Below are positions 57,594 to 64,000 of a stretch of 64,000 nt of DNA, piece after piece. The first letter of the stretch is position 1. Each line of letters opens with the position of its first letter. The notes below the pieces were generated by a model, which was given only the letters and a program-made list of their open reading frames with translations, was not told the DNA's origin and ran no database searches. The translations under genes were made by a program, and so were the position numbers. Source of the stretch: Myxococcales bacterium (lineage in GTDB: Bacteria > Myxococcota_A > Polyangia > Polyangiales > JAFGIB01); NCBI GenBank assembly GCA_029880325.1, contig JAOUOP010000019.1:1-64000 (forward strand). Reading direction: 5' to 3'.

Positions 57594-57913
57594 ACCGATT
57601 CTGTCCCCATCTGCGCGCTGCGCCGACCCGTCCCGCACGGTGCCGCCCCTGGTGTTGCGGCCAGGACACGCGCCAACTCCAACTTCGAGCCGACCCCGCA
57701 CAACGCGAAAATGCGTGCGATCTGGTTGGCCACGGTGCGCTTCGAGGTGCCGCGCTCGAGCGCGATCTGGCTCTGGCTCTTGCCGGCGACCAGCCCCAGC
57801 GCCACCTCCTGCTCCGACGGGCGCAGCCGCTGCATCAGCTCCGGATCCGGCCCATCCAGGTCGAGCACGACCAGCTCCAAGCCGTCCGAAATTTCGAGCG
57901 CCCGTACCCTCAT
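57572..57913 (-). CDS. Small LuxR-type HTH protein
   Basis: A 113-residue protein with a LuxR HTH directly behind a short N-terminus: RLRPSEQEVALGLVAGKSQS followed by QIALERGTSKRTVANQIARI and FALCGVGSKLELARVL. The N-terminal part (ALEISDGLELVVLDLDGPDP) is too short to be a receiver domain. The ATG that gives MRVRALEIS was chosen; another lies five codons upstream. Its 3' end overlaps the start of the large LuxR gene, so the two are translationally coupled. Both HTH domains are related, suggesting duplication or heterodimer formation. Upstream spacer shared with the divergent TetR gene. Confidence 0.75.
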   Translation of the reverse strand: MRVRALEISDGLELVVLDLDGPDPELMQRLRPSEQEVALGLVAGKSQSQIALERGTSKRTVANQIARIFALCGVGSKLELARVLAATPGAAPCGTGRRSAQMGTESVCEGTRS

Positions 57914-57936
57914 TTGAGTACCGACCATAAACTAAA

Positions 57937-57982
57937 TGCTATTTAAGTCAAAGGTGCTATTCAATATTTATATGTGCTACAA
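57937..57982. promoter_or_regulatory. Three direct repeats in the AT-rich divergent spacer (candidate operator)
   Basis: tgctatttaa (57937), tgctattcaa (57955) and tgctacaa (57975) recur at 18 and 20 bp spacing in the only clearly AT-rich stretch of this part of the window, between two LuxR-type genes and a TetR gene. On the minus strand ttgact followed 16 bp later by tatggt could be a promoter for the LuxR pair. Either regulator could bind here; no experimental support exists. Confidence 0.5.
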
Positions 57983-57991
57983 TCTACGTGC

Positions 57992-58693
57992 ATGTCGAGC
58001 CTAGTCCCCAGCCCTCGGGTGCAGCGCAAGCGCGCCGAGCGCCGCGAGCGGATCGTGGAAGCCGCCTTCCAGGCCATCGCCGAGGACGGTCCGGCCGATT
58101 TCAGCCTCAATAAGCTGGCACGCGACCTCGACTACACGCCCGGTGCGCTCTACTGGTATTTCCCTTCCAAGGAGGCGTTGGTGGTGGAGGTGCAGTGCGT
58201 GGCCTTCTCCGAGTTGACCACCATCATCAACCGCGAGCGCGCTGCCTGGGAGCAGCAGCCGGCGCTGGCCACGCAGGATTTGCCCTGCCGGCGCCTGCAC
58301 TCGCTGTTGGCCCTGGCCCGCTTCTACCTGGACCTCGGGCGCACCGAGCCGCGCTATTTCCGCCTGATCGCCTTCTCGATCGACCCGCGCGTCTGGCTCG
58401 ACGACGACTCGGCCGAGCGCCTCGCCCCGGTGCTCGCCGAGGTCTTCCTGGCCGTCGCGGCGCCCTTCATCGCCGCCCAGGAAGATGGCGTGCTGTCGCC
58501 CGGTGATGGGGCTGGGCGTGCGGTGCAGTACTGGACCGCGCTGCAGGGGCTGCTGCAGACGGGCAAGCTCGCGCGCATCGCGCCCGAGCTCTTCGATGTG
58601 CCTCGCCTGGGTGCCGACAGCGCGCGGGCGCTTTTGCTCGGTTGGGGTGCCGATCCCGACGCTCTGGAGCGCGCCCGGGCACTGTTGGACTGA
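57992..58693 (+). CDS. TetR-family transcriptional regulator
   Basis: A 233-residue regulator. The N-terminal HTH reads RAERRERIVEAAFQAIAEDG followed by PADFSLNKLARDLDYTPGAL and YWYFPSKEALVVEV, the standard TetR DNA-binding domain. The helical C-terminal domain (LLALARFYLDLGRTEPRYFR, VLAEVFLAVAAPFIAAQEDG, AVQYWTALQGLLQTGKLARI) resembles the TetR_C_33-type ligand domain. ATG at 57992 chosen; a GTG lies six codons upstream in the repeat region. It probably represses itself and/or the divergent LuxR pair. Confidence 0.9.
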   Translation: MSSLVPSPRVQRKRAERRERIVEAAFQAIAEDGPADFSLNKLARDLDYTPGALYWYFPSKEALVVEVQCVAFSELTTIINRERAAWEQQPALATQDLPCRRLHSLLALARFYLDLGRTEPRYFRLIAFSIDPRVWLDDDSAERLAPVLAEVFLAVAAPFIAAQEDGVLSPGDGAGRAVQYWTALQGLLQTGKLARIAPELFDVPRLGADSARALLLGWGADPDALERARALLD

Positions 58694-58888
58694 GGGTTCG
58701 CGCAAGCATTGGGGCTCCAGGTGCGCAGCCCCTGCCGTTGTGCCAGCGCCGACCCGAACGACGCCGCCGAGCGGTCCCGGCTCTCGCGGCCCAGGCTTTG
58801 CATGAAGGAAGAGGCCGGCGCAGGGGTGGCGCGGAACTTTTCGCTCGGCAGGTGACCCCAAAGGCGCAGGTGGGGGTACCGACACCAC

Positions 58889-60715
58889 GTGAAGCACATC
58901 GACGTGGCAATCGGTCGAAGTAGGTGGCCCGCGCTGGGGCTGTGCCTGCTGTGGGCTGCCTGCTCTGGCGGGGGCGGTGGCGAGGCGAAGCGGGCCGACG
59001 GCTCCCCCTTGGGCCCCGAGGGCGCGCTCGGCGCTCAGGCTGGCGCTGGAGCGCTGGCGCCCGGGGGCGCCGGAAGCGGGGCCAGTGGCGACGGTCTGCT
59101 CGAGCCCGCCGCCGATCCCTATTCGGTGAGCTTCGAGTGCGATCAGGGCGCCGACCCCAGCACGGCACCGCTGACACGCCTGACCGTGCTGCAGTACGAA
59201 AACACGCTCGCCGCCCTCTTCGCCGACGTGCCAGGCGCCATGGACGCCGCGCGCGGCCCCCTCGATCAGCTGCCCATCGATGGCGAGGACGATGAGAGCT
59301 TCAGCGACATGGATGGGCGCATCTCCCAGCGCCACATCGACGGCTACGTCAACGTGGCCGACGCCCTGGCGGGCTATGGCGTCGCCGACCCGGGCCGCCT
59401 CAGCGCCCTGGCCGGCGACTGTTCGAGCGCCCCGAGCCTCGACACCGGCTGTTTCACCAGCTTCATCCGCGACTTCGGCCGCCTCGCCTACCGGCGCCCA
59501 CTGAGCGACGCCGAGGTTTCGCGTCTAGAGGAGCTGGGCAACGGCGTCGAACCCCAAGAAGCCTACCGCAGCGTGCTCTTTACGCTGCTGCTGTCGCCCG
59601 AGATGCTCTACCACCTGGAAGTAATGGGCGATGCCAGCGGGGGCCGCGAGGATCTGCTCACGCTCTCGGCCCACGAGCTGGCCGCGCGCCTTTCCTATCA
59701 CCTGTGGCAGCAGCCGCCCGATGCCGAGCTGCGCGCCGCAGCCGATGACGGCTCGCTGCTGACCGAGGCGGTCTACCAGGCCCAGGTGGAGCGCCTGCAC
59801 GCCGACCCGCGCGCCCTGGAAGCCGCGGTTCGCTTCTTCGGTCAGTGGTATCGGCTGCAGATCTTTGGCGGCTTCGCCACCACTCCAGCGTTCGAGACCT
59901 TCGCCGGCAATACCAGCGCCGACGCCCAGCTCTACGACGACGCGGCCCAGGAGATCGAGGCCCTGGTCACCTACCACGTCGAGCAGGGCAACTACCGCGA
60001 CTTGCTCGACAGCCCCCTGAGCTTTGCGCGCTCACCGGAGCTGGCCGCGCTCTACGGTGTCGCACCCTGGGATGGCCAAAGTCAGCCGCCGGCTTTGCCC
60101 GCCGACGAGCGCTCGGGGCTTTTGACGCGCGCGGCCATGCTCATCTCCAGCAACCACACCACCAACCCCTTCAAGCGCGGCGCCTTCATCCAGCGCGAGA
60201 TCCTGTGCACGCCGGTGTCGCCACCGGCCGATCTACCGCCCGGCTCGCTGACCCCGCCGCCCTTCGATCCCAACGCCTCCACGCGCGAGCGCTTCGAGGC
60301 CAAGGTCGAATCGCCCACCTGCGCCGGCTGCCACTCCACCTTCACCCCCTTCGGCATGGCCCTGGAGGCCTACGACGGCCTCGGGCGCTATCGCAGCGAG
60401 GAGCGGCTGATCGACGAAGCGGGTGACGAAGTCGCGAGCGTGCCCATCGATACCCGCGTGACGGCGCTCCTGCCCGAGGGCAGCCTGGAGATCGCCGGGC
60501 CCGTCGAGCTCAGCGCCGCCCTGGCCGACAGTGAAAAGTCCAACGAGTGCTTCGCGCGCCAGTACTTCCGCTACAGCTTCCGGCGCTTCGAGCAGCCCGG
60601 CGATGAATGCGTGCTCGCTTCCCTGCTCGAACGTGTGGGCCCGACCGGGAGCCTGCGCGAGGCCCTGCGCCAGGTGGCCCTGGACCCGGCATTTCAGCGG
60701 AGGTTGTGGCGATGA
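58889..60715 (+). CDS. DUF1587/1595/1592/1588/1585 protein (PSD-type cytochrome-like lipoprotein)
   Basis: A 608-residue lipoprotein (lipobox LWAAC). Domain order follows the Planctomycetes/myxobacterial family: DUF1587 (LTRLTVLQYENTLAALFAD), DUF1595 (CFTSFIRDFGRLAYRRPLSD), DUF1592 (LLLSPEMLYHLEVMG; LSAHELAARLSYHLWQQPPD), DUF1588 (LLTRAAMLISSNHTTNPFKR; REILCTPVSPP), and DUF1585 (FARQYFRYSFRRFEQPGDEC). One CxxCH haem motif is present in DUF1588 (CAGCHSTF, next to FGMALEAYDGLGRY). Start GTG. The stop overlaps the start of the DUF1552 gene (ATGA). The biochemical role is unknown; redox or polysaccharide-related roles have been proposed for relatives. Confidence 0.9.
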   Translation: MKHIDVAIGRSRWPALGLCLLWAACSGGGGGEAKRADGSPLGPEGALGAQAGAGALAPGGAGSGASGDGLLEPAADPYSVSFECDQGADPSTAPLTRLTVLQYENTLAALFADVPGAMDAARGPLDQLPIDGEDDESFSDMDGRISQRHIDGYVNVADALAGYGVADPGRLSALAGDCSSAPSLDTGCFTSFIRDFGRLAYRRPLSDAEVSRLEELGNGVEPQEAYRSVLFTLLLSPEMLYHLEVMGDASGGREDLLTLSAHELAARLSYHLWQQPPDAELRAAADDGSLLTEAVYQAQVERLHADPRALEAAVRFFGQWYRLQIFGGFATTPAFETFAGNTSADAQLYDDAAQEIEALVTYHVEQGNYRDLLDSPLSFARSPELAALYGVAPWDGQSQPPALPADERSGLLTRAAMLISSNHTTNPFKRGAFIQREILCTPVSPPADLPPGSLTPPPFDPNASTRERFEAKVESPTCAGCHSTFTPFGMALEAYDGLGRYRSEERLIDEAGDEVASVPIDTRVTALLPEGSLEIAGPVELSAALADSEKSNECFARQYFRYSFRRFEQPGDECVLASLLERVGPTGSLREALRQVALDPAFQRRLWR

Positions 60716-62322
60716 AGATCGATCCCATCGGACGGCGCATGTTCCTGCAGGGGGCCTCGGGCCTTCTGCTTGCGGCGCCCTTTTTGCCCTCGCTTCTGCC
60801 GCGGGGGGTCAAGGCCCAGTCCCTCGGCAACGCCAGGCGCTTCGTCGCCATCAAAAGCTACAGCACCCAGCTGATCGCGAACTTCTATCCGAGCTACAGT
60901 GGCAACGGCTACAGCACCCGCCCCTACGATTCAGGCGACGGCAAGGCCGACGGGACCACGCTACTCACTCAGAGTTTGAGTCAGAGCAGCGGTCGTCACA
61001 AGAACGGCAACGAGTACTTCGCCAAGTGGGCCCCGCTCTCCGACCTGGCCCAGGGCGGCGCCCTCTCCGACATCCTGGGTCCGGCGTTCAACCCCTTCCT
61101 CGAGCGCATGTTGCTCCTGCGCGGCCTGGACTTCATGCCCGACACCAACCACAACGAGGGTGGCATGTTGGGCAACTACGCCGCGGCCGACGTGCAGCAC
61201 ACCGACGTGGTAGCCTGGCCCACCATCGACCAGGTGTTGGCCTATTCCAGCAAGTTCTACCCCTCGCCGCCCTCGGGCACCCGCGCCCTGCACCTCTCGC
61301 CCGGCCGCTCCAACACCTTTTCCTTTACCGACGGCGGCACCGGCGGACCCATCAGCCAGGTCCAGGCCCACGTCGACCCCCAGACGGCGTTCAACGAGGC
61401 CTTTGCCAACTACTCGCCGCCGGCGGCGATGCCAGCCGGCCCCGATCCCAACAAGCGCCTCATCGATCGCGTGCTCGAAGACTACCGGCGTGTGGTGGGC
61501 GGGCCGCGCATCGGCGCCGCCGACCGTCAAACCCTCGAGCAACACATCGCCTACATGAGCGAACTGTCGACGCGCCTCGATGCCAGCGCGCCCGCGGTCA
61601 GCTGCGACCAGCCGACGGAGCCGCCGTCGGTGCAGGCCAACGGCGTCGATCCGGCCGTGCTGACCCAGGCCTTCGAGCTCATGGTGGACGTGGCGGTGGC
61701 GGCCCTGCGCTGCGACGTCACGCGCATTGTCACGCTCAATGTCTGGAAGGGCGTTGCGCGTGGCATCGGCGCTGGCGGCAGCGACGTGGGCTACGTGCAC
61801 AGCGGCCTCAAGGACGCCCAGGACTGGCACGAGCGCGCCCACGAGTTCGACACCCCCGGCTCGCGCGATCAGGTGCTGGCCATCAACCAGTGGATCGCCG
61901 GCGAAGTGGTGGCGCGCATGCTCGCGGGTCTGGACGTGGACGAGGGCGACGGCAGCACCTTCCTCGACAACTCCATCGTCTTTTGGGGCAACGAGCTGGG
62001 CATGAACCACCTCAACTGGAGCGTGCCCAGCGTGCTCTTCGGCAGCGGCGGAGGGCATCTGCAGACCGGCCGTTACATCGACTACATCGACTGGAACCAG
62101 AACGTGAAGTTTCACCAGGAAGACGGCCCGGTGATCGAGGGCGTGCCCTATAACCGCCTGATGGTCTCACTGTTGCAGGCCTTTGGCCTCAGCCCCGAGG
62201 ACTACGAGCGCGGCGCTCCGGGTTACGGCTCCTATTCGACCAGCGGCAAGACCACCGACTTGCATGCCATCGATTACGACGCTTCCCAGTACGGCAATCC
62301 GCTGCCGGGGCTGACCGGCTGA
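60712..62322 (+). CDS. DUF1552 protein with Tat-type signal
   Basis: A 536-residue protein that always pairs with DUF1592 proteins. It begins MKIDPIGRRMFLQGASG LLLAAPF, a twin-Arg signal (RR-x-FL) followed by a hydrophobic stretch, so it is exported folded, probably with a cofactor or metal. Conserved-looking blocks: NPFLERMLLLRGLDFMPDTN, HNEGGMLGNY, DQVLAYSSKFYPS, LHLSPGRSNTFSFTDGG, FELMVDVAVAALRCDVTRIV, NSIVFWGNELGMNHLNWSV, LLFGSGGGHLQTGRYI. Starts in the stop of the upstream gene. Function unknown; the pair is one of the largest expanded families in Planctomycetes and myxobacteria. Confidence 0.9.
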   Translation: MKIDPIGRRMFLQGASGLLLAAPFLPSLLPRGVKAQSLGNARRFVAIKSYSTQLIANFYPSYSGNGYSTRPYDSGDGKADGTTLLTQSLSQSSGRHKNGNEYFAKWAPLSDLAQGGALSDILGPAFNPFLERMLLLRGLDFMPDTNHNEGGMLGNYAAADVQHTDVVAWPTIDQVLAYSSKFYPSPPSGTRALHLSPGRSNTFSFTDGGTGGPISQVQAHVDPQTAFNEAFANYSPPAAMPAGPDPNKRLIDRVLEDYRRVVGGPRIGAADRQTLEQHIAYMSELSTRLDASAPAVSCDQPTEPPSVQANGVDPAVLTQAFELMVDVAVAALRCDVTRIVTLNVWKGVARGIGAGGSDVGYVHSGLKDAQDWHERAHEFDTPGSRDQVLAINQWIAGEVVARMLAGLDVDEGDGSTFLDNSIVFWGNELGMNHLNWSVPSVLFGSGGGHLQTGRYIDYIDWNQNVKFHQEDGPVIEGVPYNRLMVSLLQAFGLSPEDYERGAPGYGSYSTSGKTTDLHAIDYDASQYGNPLPGLTG

Positions 62323-62334
62323 GCGGGCGCAGGG

Positions 62335-63153
62335 TCAGTCGATGGCGACCGCCACCACGGTGACGTTGTCGTAGCCGCCGGCGAGGTTACTCTCGCGCAC
62401 CAAAAGCTCGGCGGCGCGCGGCAAGTCCCCGTCGCACTCGGTCATCAGCTCGAGCACGCGGGCATCGCTGACCTGCCCGCTGAGCCCGTCGGTGCACAGG
62501 AGGTAGACGTCGCCGCACTTCAGCTCTTCGACCCGGATGTCCACGATGACCGTGTCCTCGATCCCGAGGGCGCGGGTGATGACGTTGTCGGGCAGCATGT
62601 CGATGGCCTCCTGACTCATGTTGGGCATGATCCGGAGGTAGTCGTTAATCAGGGAGTGGTCGCGCGTGAGCTGCTCGATGCGACCATCGCGAATACGATA
62701 GGCGCGGCTGTCGCCCACGTGTGAGATGTAAGCCAGCCCCTCGGCCCGGTCGAGCAGCAGCGCCACCAGGGTCGTGCCCATGCCGTGCATGGACGCCGTG
62801 GTCATGGAGCGGCGAAAGATCTGCCGGTTGGCCTCTTCGATGGACATGGCCAGCCACGACTCCTGCAGCGAGCGGCTCGGATCGAATTCGAGGGGCAGGG
62901 TCGCGTCGGGGCGCATGGTGTCGTCGAAGAAGCTCTGCACCACTTCGATGGCCATTTGGCTCGCGACCTCGCCACCCAGGTGACCGCCCATTCCGTCGGC
63001 GACCAGGTAGAGGTTGTGCGCCTCGAGGCAGGCATAGGTATCCTCGTTATGCTCGCGATGGATGCCGATGTCGGTCAGGGCGGCGGCCGGGACCGAAACG
63101 GGGCGCTTCCGGGTGGGCTTCGACGGGCTGATGAATTCTGCGGTGGACGGCAT
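62335..63153 (-). CDS. PP2C-type serine/threonine protein phosphatase
   Basis: A 272-residue phosphatase. Metal-binding motifs: AAALTDIGIHREHNEDTYAC, LYLVADGMGGHLGGEVASQM, ISHVGDSRAYRIRDGRIEQL, VYLLCTDGLSGQVSDARVLE and AGGYDNVTVVAVAI; all Asp residues for the two metals are present. Bacterial PP2C enzymes of this size oppose Hanks-type Ser/Thr kinases, which are numerous in myxobacteria, but no kinase gene is next to it. The start was set at the second ATG (MPSTAEFIS), four codons after the first, because the added residues look non-coding; either is possible. Stop is 12 bp from the convergent DUF1552 gene. Confidence 0.92.
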   Translation of the reverse strand: MPSTAEFISPSKPTRKRPVSVPAAALTDIGIHREHNEDTYACLEAHNLYLVADGMGGHLGGEVASQMAIEVVQSFFDDTMRPDATLPLEFDPSRSLQESWLAMSIEEANRQIFRRSMTTASMHGMGTTLVALLLDRAEGLAYISHVGDSRAYRIRDGRIEQLTRDHSLINDYLRIMPNMSQEAIDMLPDNVITRALGIEDTVIVDIRVEELKCGDVYLLCTDGLSGQVSDARVLELMTECDGDLPRAAELLVRESNLAGGYDNVTVVAVAID

Positions 63154-63165
63154 ACCCACCTGCAC

Positions 63166-63699
63166 TGCAAGCGCGGTGCCAGTTCACGAGCAGCCGTTTG
63201 TCGGGAAAAACCGGGTGCTTACCGGAACCGAATCGGCTCCGGAACCCATTTGGTTCCGCCTGGCACCAACCATGATCCCCCCGCCTGCCTGGATCAGCCC
63301 AGATCCGGCGGGCATTGAAAGGCGACCGCCAGGCGCTTCAGGCGCGGGCTGCGCGGCGGCCGGTCGGCCCGCAACGGCTCGGCATCATCGTCTGGGCCTT
63401 TGCGCTGCTGTTGCTTGGCTCAAGCGAGGCGCGGGAGGTGCCGACGGTGACGGCTCGAGCCCGGCTGGGTCAATCAACTGGATGTCATGGGGCCGTGAAG
63501 AGGCGCACGAACCGGTCACGGGCTTCGGCTTCTTACATGGACGACTTCAGCGACCACGATCGGAAGCCTTGCGCCGGCCGGTGGAAGGGGGAGCTGCGAC
63601 AGTCGCAGGGCGCGAGGCCTCACGCGGGCGTCGTCACGCGGGTGCCGGGTTGACGCCGCCGTGCCCGTACGCCGATAGTCAGCGCAAGGAGCGAGCGAG
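63166..63699. other. Intergenic region, no gene recognised
   Basis: It contains a cluster of ggttccg/cggaacc palindromes at 63216-63268 (accggaaccgaatcggctccggaa is part of it; the arms read ccggaa and ttccg) and open frames of about 110 codons that have no recognisable protein character, one of them starting with TTG and containing a hydrophobic stretch (IIVWAFALLLLGSSEA). I do not support a gene here. The promoters of the PP2C and GFA genes should lie in it. Confidence 0.4.
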
Positions 63700-64000
63700 A
63701 TGGCGAGCGAGATGGCGATCGAAGGCGGATGCTACTGCGGGGCGCTGCGCTATCGGGTGCAGGGCGAGCCGATGTTCAAGGGGCAATGCCACTGCCGCGA
63801 GTGCCAGTACTTTGCCGGTGGCGGCGTCAACCACTTCATGGGGGTGGCGGCCGACGCCCTGACGTTCACCAGGGGCGCGCCCAAGCGCTTTCAACGCAGC
63901 GATCTGGAGCAGCCCGTGGTGCGCACCTTCTGCGGCGAGTGCGGCACCCAGATCTACTCGCAGGCGCCCGCCGTGCCGGCGCTGATTCTGAAGGCCGGCA
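63700..64000 (+). CDS. GFA/CENP-V family protein, partial
   Basis: The first 100 residues of a small zinc protein, cut by the window end. ASEMAIEGGCYCGALRYRVQ, then FKGQCHCRECQYFAGG and TFCGECGTQIYS give the paired Cys motifs (C.CG; C.C..C; C..CG) that bind two zinc ions in glutathione-dependent formaldehyde-activating enzyme-like proteins. The family is usually 130-140 residues, so about 30-40 residues are missing. AAGGAG lies 8 bp before the ATG; another ATG is four codons downstream. Most members have no proven formaldehyde activity, so the function stays open. Confidence 0.88.
   Translation, partial: MASEMAIEGGCYCGALRYRVQGEPMFKGQCHCRECQYFAGGGVNHFMGVAADALTFTRGAPKRFQRSDLEQPVVRTFCGECGTQIYSQAPAVPALILKAG

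Noticed and set aside
63315..63653. A 112-codon open frame with a hydrophobic stretch
   Set aside because: TTG start without ribosome site, no conserved features, codon use unlike its neighbours.

Overview
The window is GC-rich, gene-dense bacterial DNA that looks like a member of the Myxococcota (myxobacteria and relatives). The reasons are the many large secreted lipoproteins with Gly/Ser/Asp-rich linkers, a Cys pattern (DCGG..C..C..G..C....DC.S..C) common in myxobacterial lipoproteins, a DUF1592/DUF1552 pair, a seven-bladed RCC1 lipoprotein, EGF-type and Cys-repeat surface proteins, and a DUF6178 remnant. This assignment is inference; no rRNA or tRNA gene was seen. No CRISPR array, prophage or plasmid backbone was recognised.

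Layout. 1-3300 is a graveyard: a frameshifted IS66 transposase end, an intact aminoglycoside/hydroxyurea-type phosphotransferase, a DNA methylase relic that stops at its catalytic DPPY motif, a second IS66-like scrap and a piece of a nonribosomal peptide synthetase. 3369-15009 holds a lipoprotein, a compact recC-recB-recD operon (minus strand, ATGA overlaps) and a pspA-like/yiaAB-like envelope-stress pair. 15248-24755 has a TPR membrane protein, a MITE-like palindromic element, a two-gene heterodimeric ABC exporter with one degenerate ATP site, a von Willebrand A lipoprotein and a Cache-HAMP-HisKA_2 histidine kinase. 24833-30321 is a two-gene BadF-type activase / HgdB-like dehydratase-component system. 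30693-39645 carries housekeeping and envelope genes: cysteine synthase, an outer-membrane protein, a HAD phosphatase, a cis-prenyltransferase, a lipoprotein, an NnrU/ICMT-like membrane protein and an FtsX-type permease.

39646-41590 is a second graveyard: a long inverted repeat, a TIR-TPR relic, a truncated DUF6178 gene and a truncated DUF882/M15-like gene. 41588-50521 has a three-repeat lipoprotein with a Lys/Ala tail, an ATP-grasp protein, a LysR scrap, a SAM methyltransferase, a Cys-repeat lipoprotein, and a tight four-gene operon: ECF sigma factor, FecR/TPR membrane protein, outer-membrane protein, RCC1-propeller lipoprotein. 50693-64000 has an alpha-carbonic anhydrase with a rhodanese, a second vWA lipoprotein, a GNAT protein, an EGF/LamG-like lipoprotein, two overlapping LuxR-type regulators divergent from a TetR regulator across an AT-rich spacer with three direct repeats, the DUF1592/DUF1552 pair, a PP2C phosphatase, and the start of a GFA-family gene that runs off the end.

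The strongest candidate for an undescribed system is the sigma/FecR/outer-membrane/RCC1 operon (46413-50521), a regulated cell-surface module. The split activase/dehydratase pair and the LuxR-LuxR-TetR switch are next. The two graveyards contain remnants of typical defence and secondary-metabolism gene families (TIR-TPR, DUF1156-type methylase, NRPS) and look like scars of an accessory-gene hotspot.
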